64,000 nt of DNA. It comes from Methylotenera sp. Its GTDB lineage: Bacteria > Pseudomonadota > Gammaproteobacteria > Burkholderiales > Methylophilaceae. The notes beneath the pieces were generated by a model. The model saw only the letters and a program-made list of their open reading frames with translations, had not been told where the DNA came from and searched no databases. Numbering within the stretch: the first letter of the stretch is position 1; each line of letters starts with the position of its first letter. Both the position numbers and the translations under genes were made by a program. Below are positions 34,992-45,729 of this stretch, in pieces. The stretch spans positions 1 to 64,000 of the forward strand of contig JAKFVD010000029.1 of NCBI GenBank assembly GCA_021732365.1. The letters are read 5' to 3'.

Positions 34992-37289
34992 TTAAAATTG
35001 TTGCCCAAGTTGGAATTGCAACACCTGAGTTTGATCGCCCTCTTGCTCGTTAAGTGCTTTTGCAAAAACCAGTTTTAATGGTCCAAACGGTGAAAACCAG
35101 CTGACGCCAATACCAGTTGAATACCGCAGCTCACCTAAATTAATAGATTGATTTTCTGCATAGACATTACCTGTATCAACAAATGCACTTAAACGAAACT
35201 GTGATGAATTTTTAAGTAATGGCACTGGAATAAATACCTCCGCGTTGCCTACTATACGACTTGTTCCACCAACTGCAAAATCTTGGTTGGTTGAGGGATC
35301 AAAATCACGTGGGCCAATCGCACCATTGTCATAACCGCGCACAGAGTTAACGCCACCAGCATAAAAGTTTCTAAAGAAAGGGAATGCTTTTCCACCATAG
35401 CTATCAGCGTAACCTAACTCGCCGTTGAGCATAAATGTCACATCTTTAAACGCTTGTTTAAACCAAGTATGTCTATATTCTAGCCTATAAAATTGCAAGT
35501 CTAAACCAGGAACCGTCGCTTCAGCAGTCAGGCGCTGTAAAACACCTTTATTAGGAAACAAGGTGTTGTCTCGCGAGTCATGTGTCCAGCCTAAATTTAA
35601 TGCTAATGAATTGCTACTACATCCACTGGAGTTATTACAAAAATTTAGATATTGCCTAGGGCTGCCTGCTGATAAGTCAATTTTGGTGAAATCTGCGGTA
35701 AGGCCTGCTGAAAAAAAGTCTCGCTCAGTTAGTGGCAGTCCAAATCTAACACCTGCACCATATGAAGAGCTATTGTAAGTACCAATATCCAAAGTTTGTG
35801 TGTTGACATCGCGCCTATACACATCAAACCCACGACTAATACCATCGGGCGTAAAGTAAGGGTCTGTATATGATAATGAGTAAACTGTATTTACTCTACC
35901 AGTATTAATTTGGGCAGATACGCGGTTACCTGTGCCTAAAAAGTTTTGTTGGTTAACTGTAACGCCCAAAACCACACCTTCGTTACTGGATAATCCCGCA
36001 CCGAATTGCACGCTACCTGTCGATTTTTCAGTCACATTAATATTAATATCTACCTGATCAGAGCTGCCTGGTACTGCAGGTGTCTCAATAGTTACTTCAT
36101 CAAAATATTGCAACCGGTCTAAACGTTCTTTAGAGCGGTTAATCTTATCGCCTGCATACCAAGCGGATTCAAGCTGACGGCTTTCGCGACGCAACACAGA
36201 ATCACGTGTACGGGTATTACCTGTTAAATTAATGCGGCGCACATAGACACGCTTGCCTGGGTCAACAAAAAAAGTAAAAGCGGCAGTATGATTTTCTTTA
36301 TTAATCTCAGGAATTGCATTCACATTTGAAAAAGCATAACCCTCATTACTGAGTCGATCACCTATTGCTTTACTGGATTCAGTAATCAATTGGCGGTTAA
36401 AAACGTCATCTTTTGCAATTTTAATCAGTGGCTTAAGTTCAGACTCTGGCACCTGTAATTCACCAGCCAGTTTCACATCACTAATCGTATATTTATCACC
36501 CTCAGTCACATTAATCGTAATGTAAATATCTTGTTTATCTGGCGAAATAGACACTTGCGTCGAATCGACTGAGAACTCTAAATAGCCTTTATTTAAATAA
36601 AATGATTTGAGCGTTTCAAGATCGGCAGTGAGTTTTTGTTTGGAATATTGATCATTCTTGTTCCACCAACTCATCCAATTAGGCGTTGTTAACAAAAATT
36701 CTGCACGCAAATCTTCGGTTGTGTAAATGTTGTTACCAACGATATTGATATCACGAATCTTAGCCGCAATACCTTCTTCAATTTCAAATCGCACTCCAAC
36801 ACGATTGCGCTCTAAAGGGCTACTGACTGTTTTAACTGTGGCACTGTATTTACCTTGTGATAAATACTGGCGTTTAATCTCTTGCTCAGCCCGATCTAGC
36901 AATGATTTATCGTAAATCAGACCTTCCGAAATACCGATTTGCTTAAGGCCTTCTATCATTTTGTCGGAGGGAAAAGACTTATTACCGCTAAACTCAATTT
37001 TCGCAATTGCAGAGCGCTCTTGAACAGTAACAATAAGGATTTCACCCTCTGCTTCTATGCGCACATCTTTGAAAAAACCTGTGTTGTATAGCGACTTAAT
37101 TGCTTGCGTTGCTTTTTCATCGCTCATCGTATCACCGACTTGCACAGGCAAAAAGTTAAACACTGTGCCAGCTTCGGTACGTTGCAAACCCTCAACACGA
37201 ATATCTTTAATGACGAAAGGCTCAAGCGCTAATACATGCTGGCTGAAGAGTGCAAAAACAATGGCGGAGATATGGCGGATTTTAAGCAA
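34992..37289 (-). CDS. bamA: Outer-membrane protein assembly factor BamA
   Basis: 765 residues. Central barrel of the BAM complex that inserts outer-membrane proteins. Signal peptide to VLA, five POTRA domains (about 22-420), then a 16-strand barrel with the VRGY motif (NSVRGYDNGAIGPRD) in loop 6 and a C-terminal Phe. The start is a TTG, 4 bases after the rseP stop, with ACGGGT about 8 bases upstream; no in-frame ATG exists before the signal peptide ends. Confidence 0.95.
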   Translation of the reverse strand: MLKIRHISAIVFALFSQHVLALEPFVIKDIRVEGLQRTEAGTVFNFLPVQVGDTMSDEKATQAIKSLYNTGFFKDVRIEAEGEILIVTVQERSAIAKIEFSGNKSFPSDKMIEGLKQIGISEGLIYDKSLLDRAEQEIKRQYLSQGKYSATVKTVSSPLERNRVGVRFEIEEGIAAKIRDINIVGNNIYTTEDLRAEFLLTTPNWMSWWNKNDQYSKQKLTADLETLKSFYLNKGYLEFSVDSTQVSISPDKQDIYITINVTEGDKYTISDVKLAGELQVPESELKPLIKIAKDDVFNRQLITESSKAIGDRLSNEGYAFSNVNAIPEINKENHTAAFTFFVDPGKRVYVRRINLTGNTRTRDSVLRRESRQLESAWYAGDKINRSKERLDRLQYFDEVTIETPAVPGSSDQVDININVTEKSTGSVQFGAGLSSNEGVVLGVTVNQQNFLGTGNRVSAQINTGRVNTVYSLSYTDPYFTPDGISRGFDVYRRDVNTQTLDIGTYNSSSYGAGVRFGLPLTERDFFSAGLTADFTKIDLSAGSPRQYLNFCNNSSGCSSNSLALNLGWTHDSRDNTLFPNKGVLQRLTAEATVPGLDLQFYRLEYRHTWFKQAFKDVTFMLNGELGYADSYGGKAFPFFRNFYAGGVNSVRGYDNGAIGPRDFDPSTNQDFAVGGTSRIVGNAEVFIPVPLLKNSSQFRLSAFVDTGNVYAENQSINLGELRYSTGIGVSWFSPFGPLKLVFAKALNEQEGDQTQVLQFQLGQQF

Positions 37290-37293
37290 ATGG

Positions 37294-38697
37294 TTAACCC
37301 GTAATTAGTCGATTAAAGTCATTAAAAATGGCAATTGTCATTAGCAAACCTAACAATACAAACCCTATTTTTTGTCCAGCCAACATCGTTTGATCAGACA
37401 CTGGCGAACCTTTAAATATTTCAACGATATAATACATCAAATGGCCGCCATCTAATACAGGTATTGGCAAAAGGTTAAGTACGCCAATACTGATACTGAC
37501 TAGCGCAAGAAAGCTAAGGAAGGTGGTAAGCCCTAAATTTGCGCTCTCGCCAGCGAATGTTGCAATGGTTACTGGCCCGCTGATGCCTTTAATCGAGACT
37601 TCGCCAGTCAACATCCTGCCCAGCATTTTTAAGCTAAAGATTGCGGTATCCCAGGTTTTGAAAATGGCTTTTTGAAAAGCCTCAAGTGGCGAATATTGCA
37701 CTTCAATCAATAATTTATCTAATATTGATTGATCTATTTTTACGCTAGCTCCTAAGCGGCCAATTTTCTTACCATTCTCAGTCATTTGCTCTGGTATGAC
37801 GGCAATAGTGAGTATTTCTTGCGCGCGCGCTACTTTAAATTGTAGTGATTGGTTGGGGTTTGCTTTCACCTTACTGACTACACTTTCCCAATCAGTCACC
37901 TTGACATTATCAATACTCAAGATTTTGTCATTAGCTTGAAAATTGGATTTTTGCGCTGCGCTATCTGGCAATATTTCACCAAGTATAGGTGGAAGTATTG
38001 GCTTGATCATATTCAAGCCTACTTTTTTGAGGATATCAATTTCTGGGTCGCTATCAATACCATCAAAACTCAATATACGGGCATTCAAGTCATTCATATC
38101 GTTTAAGGTTTCAACTTCAACACTTTTGCTCTCAAGCGATTGTTCTAACAATATCCAGCGGGCGTCTGTCCAAGTTTTAACTGGTGTTCCAGCCACTTTT
38201 TGAATGACTTCACCGCTTTTAAAACCAGCGCTTGCCGCCAAACTATTTACTTCAACTTCACCTATTATTGGACGCATGCCAGTGACGCCTTGCATCAGCA
38301 AAATCCAATATAGCAAAATAGCCAATAATAAATTAGCGACTGGCCCAGCTAATACAATAGCAATGCGTTTCCAAACATTTTGGCGATTGAATGCACGTTT
38401 CAATTCAGCTTCAGAATAAACGGACTGTTCAGTATACTGGCCGTTATCAATTGCAGATTCACGCTCAGATTTTAACTCGCGCTCATCGAGCATTTTTACA
38501 AAACCACCTAAAGGAATGGCGGCCAATACGAATTCTGTATTATCTTTACCAAACGTTTTTTTCCATAAAGGCTTGCCAAAGCCAATTGAAAAGCGCAAAA
38601 CTTTGACATTGCACCAACGCGCCACTTGAAAATGACCATATTCATGTATCGTCACCAATATGCCGATTGTGATGATAAATGCGATTAAAGTTGTCAT
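37294..38697 (-). CDS. rseP: Site-2 intramembrane zinc protease RseP
   Basis: 467 residues. Cleaves anti-sigma factors and signal-peptide remnants within the inner membrane. HExxH in [13 protein letters not shown] (about residue 18), two PDZ domains (about 125-310), and the third metal ligand in [13 protein letters not shown] near the C-terminus. An insert of about 30 residues after the first PDZ ([14 protein letters not shown]) fits this subgroup. The ATG overlaps the dxr stop (ATGA). Confidence 0.95.
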   Translation of the reverse strand: MTTLIAFIITIGILVTIHEYGHFQVARWCNVKVLRFSIGFGKPLWKKTFGKDNTEFVLAAIPLGGFVKMLDERELKSERESAIDNGQYTEQSVYSEAELKRAFNRQNVWKRIAIVLAGPVANLLLAILLYWILLMQGVTGMRPIIGEVEVNSLAASAGFKSGEVIQKVAGTPVKTWTDARWILLEQSLESKSVEVETLNDMNDLNARILSFDGIDSDPEIDILKKVGLNMIKPILPPILGEILPDSAAQKSNFQANDKILSIDNVKVTDWESVVSKVKANPNQSLQFKVARAQEILTIAVIPEQMTENGKKIGRLGASVKIDQSILDKLLIEVQYSPLEAFQKAIFKTWDTAIFSLKMLGRMLTGEVSIKGISGPVTIATFAGESANLGLTTFLSFLALVSISIGVLNLLPIPVLDGGHLMYYIVEIFKGSPVSDQTMLAGQKIGFVLLGLLMTIAIFNDFNRLITG

Positions 38698-39893
38698 GCA
38701 CTTAACACCTTTTTATGGGCGAATTTAAGTAGTTTATTTTGCGCAAACTGTCTGGCTTCTGCGTCAATATCTTGTAACTGTTCTAGAGATGAAACAGGCG
38801 CAGACTGGATTGAATTGAGACTTTTTTCAATCAAAATAGGGATGCTTAAAAAATGGATGCGATTATTTAAGAACGCTTCTACAGCCACCTCGTTGACGGC
38901 ATTCAGTATGGCTGGCGCAGTGCCACCCACATTTAGCGCATCATAAGCTAATTGCAAACAAGGAAAACGTTTAGTGTCTGGTGCTTCAAATTCTAATTTT
39001 GCGATTTCTAAGAGGTTAAGTGAGGCCACGCCTGATTCAATGCGATTTGGATAAGCCAGCGCATAAGCAATCGGTGTGCGCATATCAGGGTTACCAAGCT
39101 GCGCCAGCACACTGCCGTCAATATATTCCACCATCGAATGAATCACGCTTTGTGGATGCACAACAACGTCTATTTGCTCGGGCTTGGCATTAAATAGCCA
39201 ATGTGCCTCAATGACTTCTAAGCCTTTATTCATCAAAGTAGCGGAGTCAATGGTGATTTTGGCACCCATTACCCAGTTAGGATGTTTCAGTGCCAATGCG
39301 GGAGTAACCGCTTCTAGCTGTGTTTGTGTGTAGCACCTGAATGGGCCGCCCGATGCTGTCAACAGAATCCTGCGAATGCCGTAGTCATTTAAATGATTTA
39401 ATTGCTGCGGCGGCATAACTTGGAATATCGCGTTGTGCTCGCTATCAATCGGCAGCAAGGTAGCGCCCCCTGCTTTCACCGCTTGCATAAACAAGCTACC
39501 TGCCATCACTAAGGTTTCTTTATTGGCCAATAAAATGCGTTTGCCTGCATGTGCCGCAGCCATTGCAGGTTTTAAGCCAGCCGCGCCTACAATAGCCGCC
39601 ATGACAATATCTACTTCAGCATCGCTTGAGACTTGCTCTAAGCCTGCCATACCTGAAATAACAGTTGTGCGGCTACCCGCAGCTTTTAACTTAACACTTA
39701 AATCTAGTGAAGATTTTTCATTGAGTAGCACTGCAATTTTTGGTTTAAATTGCAAACATTGCTTTACCATCACATCGACATTTGAGTTAGCCGCAAGCGC
39801 ATAGACTTCATACAAATCTGCGTGCCGCTCAATCACATCCAGCGTTTGTAAGCCAATGGTGCCTGTACTACCTAAAATAGTGATTTTTTGCAA
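38694..39893 (-). CDS. dxr: 1-deoxy-D-xylulose-5-phosphate reductoisomerase
   Basis: 399 residues. Commits carbon to isoprenoids (MEP pathway), feeding UppS and the hpn genes of this window. NADPH site [17 protein letters not shown], metal/substrate motifs [34 protein letters not shown]. An ATG at 39926 would give 11 extra residues and overlap cdsA by 32 bases. A TTG at 39893, one base past the cdsA stop, gives the usual family N-terminus ([11 protein letters not shown]) but has no clear Shine-Dalgarno. Start uncertain. Confidence 0.93.
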   Translation of the reverse strand: MQKITILGSTGTIGLQTLDVIERHADLYEVYALAANSNVDVMVKQCLQFKPKIAVLLNEKSSLDLSVKLKAAGSRTTVISGMAGLEQVSSDAEVDIVMAAIVGAAGLKPAMAAAHAGKRILLANKETLVMAGSLFMQAVKAGGATLLPIDSEHNAIFQVMPPQQLNHLNDYGIRRILLTASGGPFRCYTQTQLEAVTPALALKHPNWVMGAKITIDSATLMNKGLEVIEAHWLFNAKPEQIDVVVHPQSVIHSMVEYIDGSVLAQLGNPDMRTPIAYALAYPNRIESGVASLNLLEIAKLEFEAPDTKRFPCLQLAYDALNVGGTAPAILNAVNEVAVEAFLNNRIHFLSIPILIEKSLNSIQSAPVSSLEQLQDIDAEARQFAQNKLLKFAHKKVLSA

Positions 39894-39894
39894 T

Positions 39895-40722
39895 TTAAAC
39901 AATCGAATTGAAATAGGAGTAGGCATAAATCATGAGTATGGCAATTGGTAGGCTAGGAATAATGCCGTCAACGCGATCTAAAACGCCCCCATGCCCAGGC
40001 AATAGGTTGCCGCTATCTTTAAGATTAGCCTGTCGCTTCATCATTGATTCAAATAAATCACCCACCACACCCAAGCCAGTGATTACCCACAAAGCGGGAA
40101 AAACGGCTAGCTGATGAAAACCAACGCCATCATTAAAATATAAAATTGCGCCAAAAAATGTAACGGCAACTAATGCGCCAGCAACGCCTTCCCATGTTTT
40201 TCCTGGGCTAATATTAGGCGCTAATTTATGCTTACCGAAATTTTTACCAGCAAAATAGGCTGCACTGTCTGCAATCCAAATGGTCGCCAGCAAAACTAAT
40301 AGTAACCATGGATCTGCGCTTTTAGCACAAATTAAAGCCAACCAGAGCGAAGCTATTAGCAGAAAACCCAGCGTAGCCATCAATACCTTATTACTGACCA
40401 TGCGCTTTGTTTTCATCCAGACAGGTACTAAGAACAACCAAAAAACAGAAACAACGGCAAATAAAATGAGCGATTTGAAAAAGAATAAATGAAAACCAAA
40501 TTGTTGCAAAAAATAAATAGTGATTAAGCCCGCAATCGCTGAAATCAGCATGTAAAGTTTATTTTGTGCTCCACTTAAGTGAATCATACCACCCCATTCA
40601 TATAAGGCTAACAAGCAGAAAAGCAGCATTGAGTAAGCCCAGCTGATGGTGCTTAAAATAAAAAGCGCAGGAATAAAGAAAATCGCCAGTAAGCTGGCAG
40701 TAATAATGCGGGTTTTGAGCAT
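39895..40722 (-). CDS. cdsA: Phosphatidate cytidylyltransferase
   Basis: 275 residues, about eight membrane helices. Makes CDP-diacylglycerol for phospholipid synthesis. The C-terminal signature is complete: [20 protein letters not shown] and [12 protein letters not shown]. Placed between uppS (7-base gap) and dxr, the conserved order. Confidence 0.95.
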   Translation of the reverse strand: MLKTRIITASLLAIFFIPALFILSTISWAYSMLLFCLLALYEWGGMIHLSGAQNKLYMLISAIAGLITIYFLQQFGFHLFFFKSLILFAVVSVFWLFLVPVWMKTKRMVSNKVLMATLGFLLIASLWLALICAKSADPWLLLVLLATIWIADSAAYFAGKNFGKHKLAPNISPGKTWEGVAGALVAVTFFGAILYFNDGVGFHQLAVFPALWVITGLGVVGDLFESMMKRQANLKDSGNLLPGHGGVLDRVDGIIPSLPIAILMIYAYSYFNSIV

Positions 40723-40729
40723 AAATGCG

Positions 40730-41497
40730 CTACTTACCCGCCATTAGTTGCTCACTCGTGCGGCCAAAACGGCGCTCTCTTTTTTGATAAGAGCCAATCG
40801 CATCATTGAACGCTTTTGAATCGAAATCTGGCCAAAGCGTGTCGGTGAAATAAAATTCGGTATAAGCCAACTGCCAAAGTAAAAAGTTACTCACGCGCTT
40901 TTCGCCGCCTGTGCGAATAAACAAATCTGGCTCGCTGGCATAATGCATAGATAAATAAGGCGCAATATCTTCCTCTGTAAATGCGCTTTGTTTGGATGGC
41001 AGTGTCTTGACCATCAGATTTGTAGCCTGCAAAATATCCCATCGCCCACCGTAATTGGCCGCAATAGTTAATGTTAGGCCTGTATTCTGAGCAGTTAATT
41101 GCTCAGAGGCTTCAATTTGCGCCACCAGCTCAGCGTTAAAGCGTGTGCGGTCACCAATTAAAATCAAGCGGATATTGTTGTCATGCAACTTAACTACTTC
41201 ACGTTTGAGCGCATCCATAAACAGTCCCATTAAAAATGAGACTTCATCATCTGGCCTGCGCCAATTTTCACTGCTAAAGGCAAACAAAGTTAGAAATTTT
41301 ACGTCCATCAGCGCACATTGTTTCACTAAATCTCGCACAATTTCTACGCCTCGCTTATGACCAGCAACTCTTGGCAAAAAGCGTTTTCTGGCCCAACGAC
41401 CATTACCATCCATAATCACAGCGATATGCTGCGGTATTTCAGACGATTCAGGAATGGATTGTGTAGAACTCGCGGATGGTTTAAAAAAAAACTTCAA
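40730..41497 (-). CDS. uppS: Undecaprenyl diphosphate synthase
   Basis: 255 residues, cis-prenyltransferase. Makes the C55 lipid carrier for peptidoglycan. Motifs: IAVIMDGNGRWARKR (catalytic Asp), LFAFSSENWRRP, and IRTGGEKRVSNFLLWQLAYTE. The start is a TTG with AAAGG seven bases upstream, a very good ribosome site, and no ATG precedes the conserved core. The N-terminal extension of about 25 residues (FFFKPSAS...) is longer than usual. Confidence 0.95.
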   Translation of the reverse strand: MKFFFKPSASSTQSIPESSEIPQHIAVIMDGNGRWARKRFLPRVAGHKRGVEIVRDLVKQCALMDVKFLTLFAFSSENWRRPDDEVSFLMGLFMDALKREVVKLHDNNIRLILIGDRTRFNAELVAQIEASEQLTAQNTGLTLTIAANYGGRWDILQATNLMVKTLPSKQSAFTEEDIAPYLSMHYASEPDLFIRTGGEKRVSNFLLWQLAYTEFYFTDTLWPDFDSKAFNDAIGSYQKRERRFGRTSEQLMAGK

Positions 41498-41535
41498 TGT
41501 GTAACCTTTATAATTGCAGCATTCATACTATTGAG

Positions 41536-42093
41536 CTAAACCGCCATCAAATCTGATTCTTTAGCTTGCAACAATTTATCTACTTCAACAACCGCTTTAT
41601 CCGTCATTTTCTGCACTTCATCTTGTGCACGGCGCTCATCATCTTCACCAATTTCTTTATCTTTTAATAGTTTTTTTAAAGCATCATTGGCATCACGACG
41701 CACATTGCGAATAGCCACTTTCGCGCCCTCACCTTCGGTACGCACAATCTTAGTCAAATCACGACGGCGCTCTTCTGTGAGCATTGGCATTGGCACACGA
41801 ATCAAATCGCCATTGGTTGCTGGGTTTAAACCCAAATCACAATCACGAATCGCTTTTTCAACTTTGCCAATCATGTTTTTTTCATACGGCTGTACGTTAA
41901 TGGTACGTGCATCACCCAAATTGACGTTTGCTACTTGGTTAACCGAAACCATTGATCCGTAATACTCCACCATCACGTGATCCAGCAAACCAGTGTGTGC
42001 ACGTCCTGTGCGTACTTTAGCCAAATCATTTTTAAGCGACTCTAATGATTTTTGCATTTTTAAATCTGCGTTTTTTTTAATTTCTTCTAGCAT
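41536..42093 (-). CDS. frr: Ribosome recycling factor
   Basis: 185 residues. Splits post-termination ribosomes with EF-G. Hallmarks: [26 protein letters not shown] block ([14 protein letters not shown]), and [18 protein letters not shown] four codons upstream extends the frame, but GGAG six bases before the ATG at 42093 identifies the start. Gap of 44 bases to pyrH. Confidence 0.95.
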   Translation of the reverse strand: MLEEIKKNADLKMQKSLESLKNDLAKVRTGRAHTGLLDHVMVEYYGSMVSVNQVANVNLGDARTINVQPYEKNMIGKVEKAIRDCDLGLNPATNGDLIRVPMPMLTEERRRDLTKIVRTEGEGAKVAIRNVRRDANDALKKLLKDKEIGEDDERRAQDEVQKMTDKAVVEVDKLLQAKESDLMAV

Positions 42094-42137
42094 GTGCTTC
42101 TCCAACTTTACTTTTTATTGATGCAAATAAAATAATT

Positions 42138-42854
42138 TTATGACACAACGACAAGCGTACCTTCGTTTTCACCCATCACGATGCGCTTCAAAGCATCTGC
42201 TTTAAAAATATTAAACACACCAATCGGCATTTTTTGATCACGACATAGCGTAAACGCAGTTGCATCCATCACTTTTAAGTCTTTCGTAATAGCCTCGTCA
42301 AATGTAACGGTTTCATATTGTGTTGCGCTAGGATCTTTTTTAGGGTCAGCGGTATAAATTCCATCTACTTTTGTCGCTTTTAATACAATATCAGCATCAA
42401 TTTCCATACCGCGCAAAGCAGCGGCTGTATCGGTAGTAAAAAATGGATTTCCCGTTCCTGCGCCAAAAATCACCACACGCCCTTTTTCTAAAGAACGTAA
42501 GGCTTTGGCACGCACATAAGGCTCTACAAACTCAATACTTAACGCGCTCTGCACGCGTGCTTCAACACCAATATGACGCATAGCATCCTGTAGCGCCAGC
42601 GCATTCATTACCGTGGCCAGCATGCCCATATAATCAGCCGTTGCTCTATCCATACCCTCTGCTGCAGGTGCTACGCCACGAAAAATGTTACCTCCGCCAA
42701 TGACCACACCTACTTCAACGCCTAAATCAACAATTTCTTTAATTTGCGCAACAATATTATTAATGGTGGTGCGATTAATGCCGTAGGCATCATCACCCAT
42801 TAATGCTTCGCCAGAAAGTTTAAGCAGTATGCGTTTATAGGCTGATTTTGCCAT
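42138..42854 (-). CDS. pyrH: UMP kinase
   Basis: 238 residues, amino-acid-kinase fold. Makes UDP from UMP. Motifs: [40 protein letters not shown], and the C-terminal [13 protein letters not shown] plus DATAFTLC. It follows tsf by 129 bases that include the tsf terminator, so it may have its own promoter as well as read-through. Confidence 0.96.
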   Translation of the reverse strand: MAKSAYKRILLKLSGEALMGDDAYGINRTTINNIVAQIKEIVDLGVEVGVVIGGGNIFRGVAPAAEGMDRATADYMGMLATVMNALALQDAMRHIGVEARVQSALSIEFVEPYVRAKALRSLEKGRVVIFGAGTGNPFFTTDTAAALRGMEIDADIVLKATKVDGIYTADPKKDPSATQYETVTFDEAITKDLKVMDATAFTLCRDQKMPIGVFNIFKADALKRIVMGENEGTLVVVS

Positions 42855-42946
42855 GGTTTACCCTGTTTTAATATTTTGATTATTTAATCACAAACCCTGC
42901 GGTTTTACTAAGTTTTTAAGCCAATTCAGCTAAATTTTGACGAAAA

Positions 42947-42970
42947 AAAAGTGGGCATTAACCCACTTTT
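42947..42970 (-). terminator. Terminator after tsf
   Basis: AAAAGTGGG (42947-42955) pairs with 42962-42970 around CATTAA; on the minus strand it is followed by a long T-run (TTTT continuing from the stem). It begins 13 bases past the tsf stop. Confidence 0.85.
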
Positions 42971-42983
42971 TCTTTAATGCATT

Positions 42984-43859
42984 TTAAACTTTAGCTGCTG
43001 CGGCAACTTCTGCTGCATAATCAACGACAACCTTTTCAATACCTTCGCCTACTGTATACATTGTGAACGATGCGACTGACGCACCTTTAGATTTCAATAG
43101 TTGTTCAATGGTTAACTTGTCATCTTTAACAAAAATTTGGCTTAGCAAAGTGACTTCTTTTAAGAATTTTTGTACTGTGCCGTCTGCAATTTTCTCTAAC
43201 ATCGCTTCTGGTTTACCGGCTTCTTTTGCCTTTTCAATCGCTACACGGCGCTCTGCTTCAATCAAGCTTGCATCAATACCAGAAGCATCCAATGATTTTG
43301 GTTTAGCTGCAGCAATATGCATCGCTAAATCTTTCGCTAAAGCATCGTCACCGCCAACTAAGTCTACCAATACGCCAATTTTGCTGCCATGAATGTAGCT
43401 AGCCAATTTACCTTGTACAGTTGGGCGCACAAAACGACGTGGCGTGATGTTTTCACCGATTTTACCAACCAATTGCGCGCGCGTTTCTTCAACAGTTGCG
43501 CCACGCATAGGTAATTTAGCAACCGCTTCGATATCCGCAGCGTTGCTACTTGATACGATTGTTGCCAATTCGCTAACGAATTTCAAAAAGTCTTCATTTT
43601 TTGCACAGAAGTCTGTTTCAGAGTTCACTTCAATCATCGCGCCTGATTTACCATCAGCAGAGATTGCAACGCCCACTGTACCTTCAGCAGCTACGCGGCC
43701 AGCCGCTTTGCTCGCTTTATTACCAAAACGTACACGCAAAATTTCTTCTGCACGCGTCATGTCGCCTTCTGCTTCAGTTAATGCTTTTTTGCAATCCATC
43801 ATTGGCGCATCGGTGCGCTCACGTAATTCTTTTACCATGCTTGCGGTAATTTCAGCCAT
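42984..43859 (-). CDS. tsf: Elongation factor Ts
   Basis: 291 residues. Nucleotide exchange factor for EF-Tu. N-terminal UBA-like domain with [19 protein letters not shown], the [10 protein letters not shown] signature (about residue 80), and C-terminal core. It follows rpsB by 79 bases that contain a strong hairpin, so its level may be set below that of S2. Confidence 0.96.
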   Translation of the reverse strand: MAEITASMVKELRERTDAPMMDCKKALTEAEGDMTRAEEILRVRFGNKASKAAGRVAAEGTVGVAISADGKSGAMIEVNSETDFCAKNEDFLKFVSELATIVSSSNAADIEAVAKLPMRGATVEETRAQLVGKIGENITPRRFVRPTVQGKLASYIHGSKIGVLVDLVGGDDALAKDLAMHIAAAKPKSLDASGIDASLIEAERRVAIEKAKEAGKPEAMLEKIADGTVQKFLKEVTLLSQIFVKDDKLTIEQLLKSKGASVASFTMYTVGEGIEKVVVDYAAEVAAAAKV

Positions 43860-43902
43860 TTTTAGCTCCTAAACTTAATTTTTAAAATATACTTTAAAAT
43901 AG

Positions 43903-43927
43903 AAAAAGGGGCTATTCGCCCCTTTTT
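43903..43927 (-). terminator. Attenuator-like hairpin between rpsB and tsf
   Basis: Perfect 10-base stem AAAAAGGGGC (43903-43912) with 43918-43927, 5-base loop. On the minus strand the stem ends in TTTTT, followed by CTATTTT. It has all features of an intrinsic terminator but sits inside the rpsB-tsf operon, 12 bases past rpsB, so partial termination is likely. Confidence 0.75.
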
Positions 43928-43938
43928 ACTTAAATCGA

Positions 43939-44691
43939 TTATTCCGCAGTTGCAGCTTCAGCTGGCGCTTCTGTCGTTTCTTCTTTTGCAGATTTAACCA
44001 TCTCAGTAATCGCATTTGCACGGCCTTCTAAAACCGCATCTGCCATGCCGCGTGCATACAAACGAATTGCACGTGAAGAGTCATCATTACCTGGAATCAC
44101 GTAAGCAACGCCATCTGGTGAGTTGTTGGTATCCACAACGCCAATTACTGGAATGCCTAATTTAGCCGCTTCAGTAATCGCGCCACTTTCATGACCAACG
44201 TCGATGATGAAAATCGCGTCAGGCAAACCACCCATTTCTTTAATGCCGCCGATTGAACGCTCCAATTTTTCGATTTCGCGTTTGTAACCCAAGGCTTCTT
44301 TTTTGCCAAACTTATCTAAGCTGCCATCTAAAAGCATCGCTTCAAAGTCATGCAGACGCTTAATAGATTGTTTAACAGTTTTAAAGTTAGTTAACATCCC
44401 ACCTAACCAACGATGGTTCACATAAGCACATCCAGCACGTGCTGCTTCTTCTTTTACAATATCGCGTGCTTGGCGTTTTGTGCCAACAAACAAGATACGG
44501 CCTTTATTAGCGGCTAATGTACGTGTATATTTCATTGCCTCTTCAAATAGTGGCAATGTTTTTTCAAGGTTAACAATATGAATTTTATTGCGGTCACCAA
44601 AAATGTACTCAGCCATTTTCGGGTTCCAATAACGGGTTTGGTGGCCAAAGTGAACACCGGCCTCAAGCATTTGACGCATAGTTACTGACAT
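43939..44691 (-). CDS. rpsB: 30S ribosomal protein S2
   Basis: 250 residues. [22 protein letters not shown] at the N-terminus is typical (the frame extends 13 codons upstream, but GGAG lies 5 bases before the ATG at 44691). Other hallmarks: [22 protein letters not shown], and [12 protein letters not shown]. An Ala/Glu-rich tail follows. First gene of the rpsB-tsf-pyrH-frr run and divergent from map. Confidence 0.96.
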   Translation of the reverse strand: MSVTMRQMLEAGVHFGHQTRYWNPKMAEYIFGDRNKIHIVNLEKTLPLFEEAMKYTRTLAANKGRILFVGTKRQARDIVKEEAARAGCAYVNHRWLGGMLTNFKTVKQSIKRLHDFEAMLLDGSLDKFGKKEALGYKREIEKLERSIGGIKEMGGLPDAIFIIDVGHESGAITEAAKLGIPVIGVVDTNNSPDGVAYVIPGNDDSSRAIRLYARGMADAVLEGRANAITEMVKSAKEETTEAPAEAATAE

Positions 44692-44734
44692 AATTACTCC
44701 ATGTAAAGGGTTAACATTACATTCATCCACAATA

Positions 44735-44765
44735 TTTGCTGACTTTTTATTTACAGCCCAGCAAA
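44735..44765 (-). promoter_or_regulatory. Hairpin in the rpsB leader
   Basis: In the rpsB 5' leader, TTTGCTG (minus strand, 44765-44759) can pair with CAGCAAA (44741-44735) across 17 bases, followed by the GGAG start region 44 bases later. S2 is known to repress its own operon through the leader in enterobacteria; whether this hairpin is that site is unknown. Confidence 0.25.
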
Positions 44766-44823
44766 CACCCTGTACGGGATGAAGTATTGATTTAAATAAA
44801 ACTAAAAATATTACTGAATTGGC

Positions 44824-44852
44824 TTAAAGCGCAATCAAGTGGCGCGTATAAT
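44824..44852 (+). promoter_or_regulatory. Promoter of map-glnD
   Basis: TTAAAG (44824-44829), 17 bases, perfect TATAAT (44847-44852). A transcript would begin near 44859, which excludes the upstream GTG at 44839 as start of map. Confidence 0.55.
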
Positions 44853-44901
44853 AGCAAAAAATCCGCTTAAGCTCAAACAAATACTTGAATATTTTCAAAT
44901 A

Positions 44902-45702
44902 ATGATGACGATTACTATTAATAATACAGATGACATTGAAAAAATGCGTATAGCTGGCAAGCTGGCGTCAGAAGTGCTTGATTATATTAGCCCTTTTGTT
45001 GTAAATGGTGTATCAACAGAAAAACTCGATCAGCTTTGTCATGATTATATTGTGAATGTGCAACAAGCCATTCCAGCACCTCTAAATTATGCGCCAGATG
45101 GTCATACACCTTACCCTAAGTCCATTTGTACATCAGTGAATCATGTTATTTGTCATGGGGTACCATCTGACAAAGTGCTGAAAAATGGTGACACCGTGAA
45201 TATTGACATTACAGTGATTAAAAATGGTTACCATGGTGATACATCGCGCATGTTTCATGTGGGTGAAGTATCCATTCAAGCTAAGCGTTTGTCTGAGCTT
45301 ACATATCAAGCCATGTGGTTAGGCATCCACAAAGTGAAGCCTGAGGCGACCCTGGGTGATATTGGTTATGCAATTCAGAGTTTTGCTGAAAAAAATGGCT
45401 GTAGTGTTGTGCGCGAATTTTGTGGGCATGGCATCGGCAAGAAATTTCATGAGGATCCACAAATATTACATTATGGCAGACCTAACACAGGCCTAAAATT
45501 ACGCGCTGGCATGATTTTTACCATAGAGCCTATGATTAATGCGGGTAAGCGCGACATTAAGCAAATGCCAGATGGCTGGACAATTGTCACAAAAGATCGC
45601 AGTTTGTCCGCACAGTGGGAGCATACTGTTCTAGTAACTGAAACAGGTTTTGAAGTGCTAACTTTATCTGCTGGTTCGCCTGCTGCGCCTAGTTTTAGTT
45701 AA
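44902..45702 (+). CDS. map: Methionine aminopeptidase, type I
   Basis: 266 residues. Removes the initiator Met. Metal ligands of the pita-bread fold are present: NIDITVIKNGYHGDTSRMF, EFCGHGIGKKFHEDP, FTIEPMIN, and AQWEHTVLVTE. The frame can be extended to a GTG at 44839, but that lies upstream of the predicted transcription start. One of two adjacent ATGs (44902, 44905) is used. It faces away from rpsB, the conserved map/rpsB arrangement, and precedes glnD by 27 bases. Confidence 0.95.
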   Translation: MMTITINNTDDIEKMRIAGKLASEVLDYISPFVVNGVSTEKLDQLCHDYIVNVQQAIPAPLNYAPDGHTPYPKSICTSVNHVICHGVPSDKVLKNGDTVNIDITVIKNGYHGDTSRMFHVGEVSIQAKRLSELTYQAMWLGIHKVKPEATLGDIGYAIQSFAEKNGCSVVREFCGHGIGKKFHEDPQILHYGRPNTGLKLRAGMIFTIEPMINAGKRDIKQMPDGWTIVTKDRSLSAQWEHTVLVTETGFEVLTLSAGSPAAPSFS

Positions 45703-45729
45703 TGATTAATACCGAATGATTTATAGTTA

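Noticed and set aside
43444..43872. 142-codon plus-strand frame over tsf
   Set aside because: Ser/Ala-rich antisense shadow of elongation factor Ts, as is the frame at 43063-43392.
44692..44730. 13-codon upstream extension of rpsB
   Set aside because: GGAG is ideally placed for the ATG at 44691, which gives the normal S2 N-terminus.
44839..44901. Upstream GTG extension of map
   Set aside because: The extension would lie before the predicted transcription start (TATAAT at 44847-44852), and the added residues are not conserved-looking.
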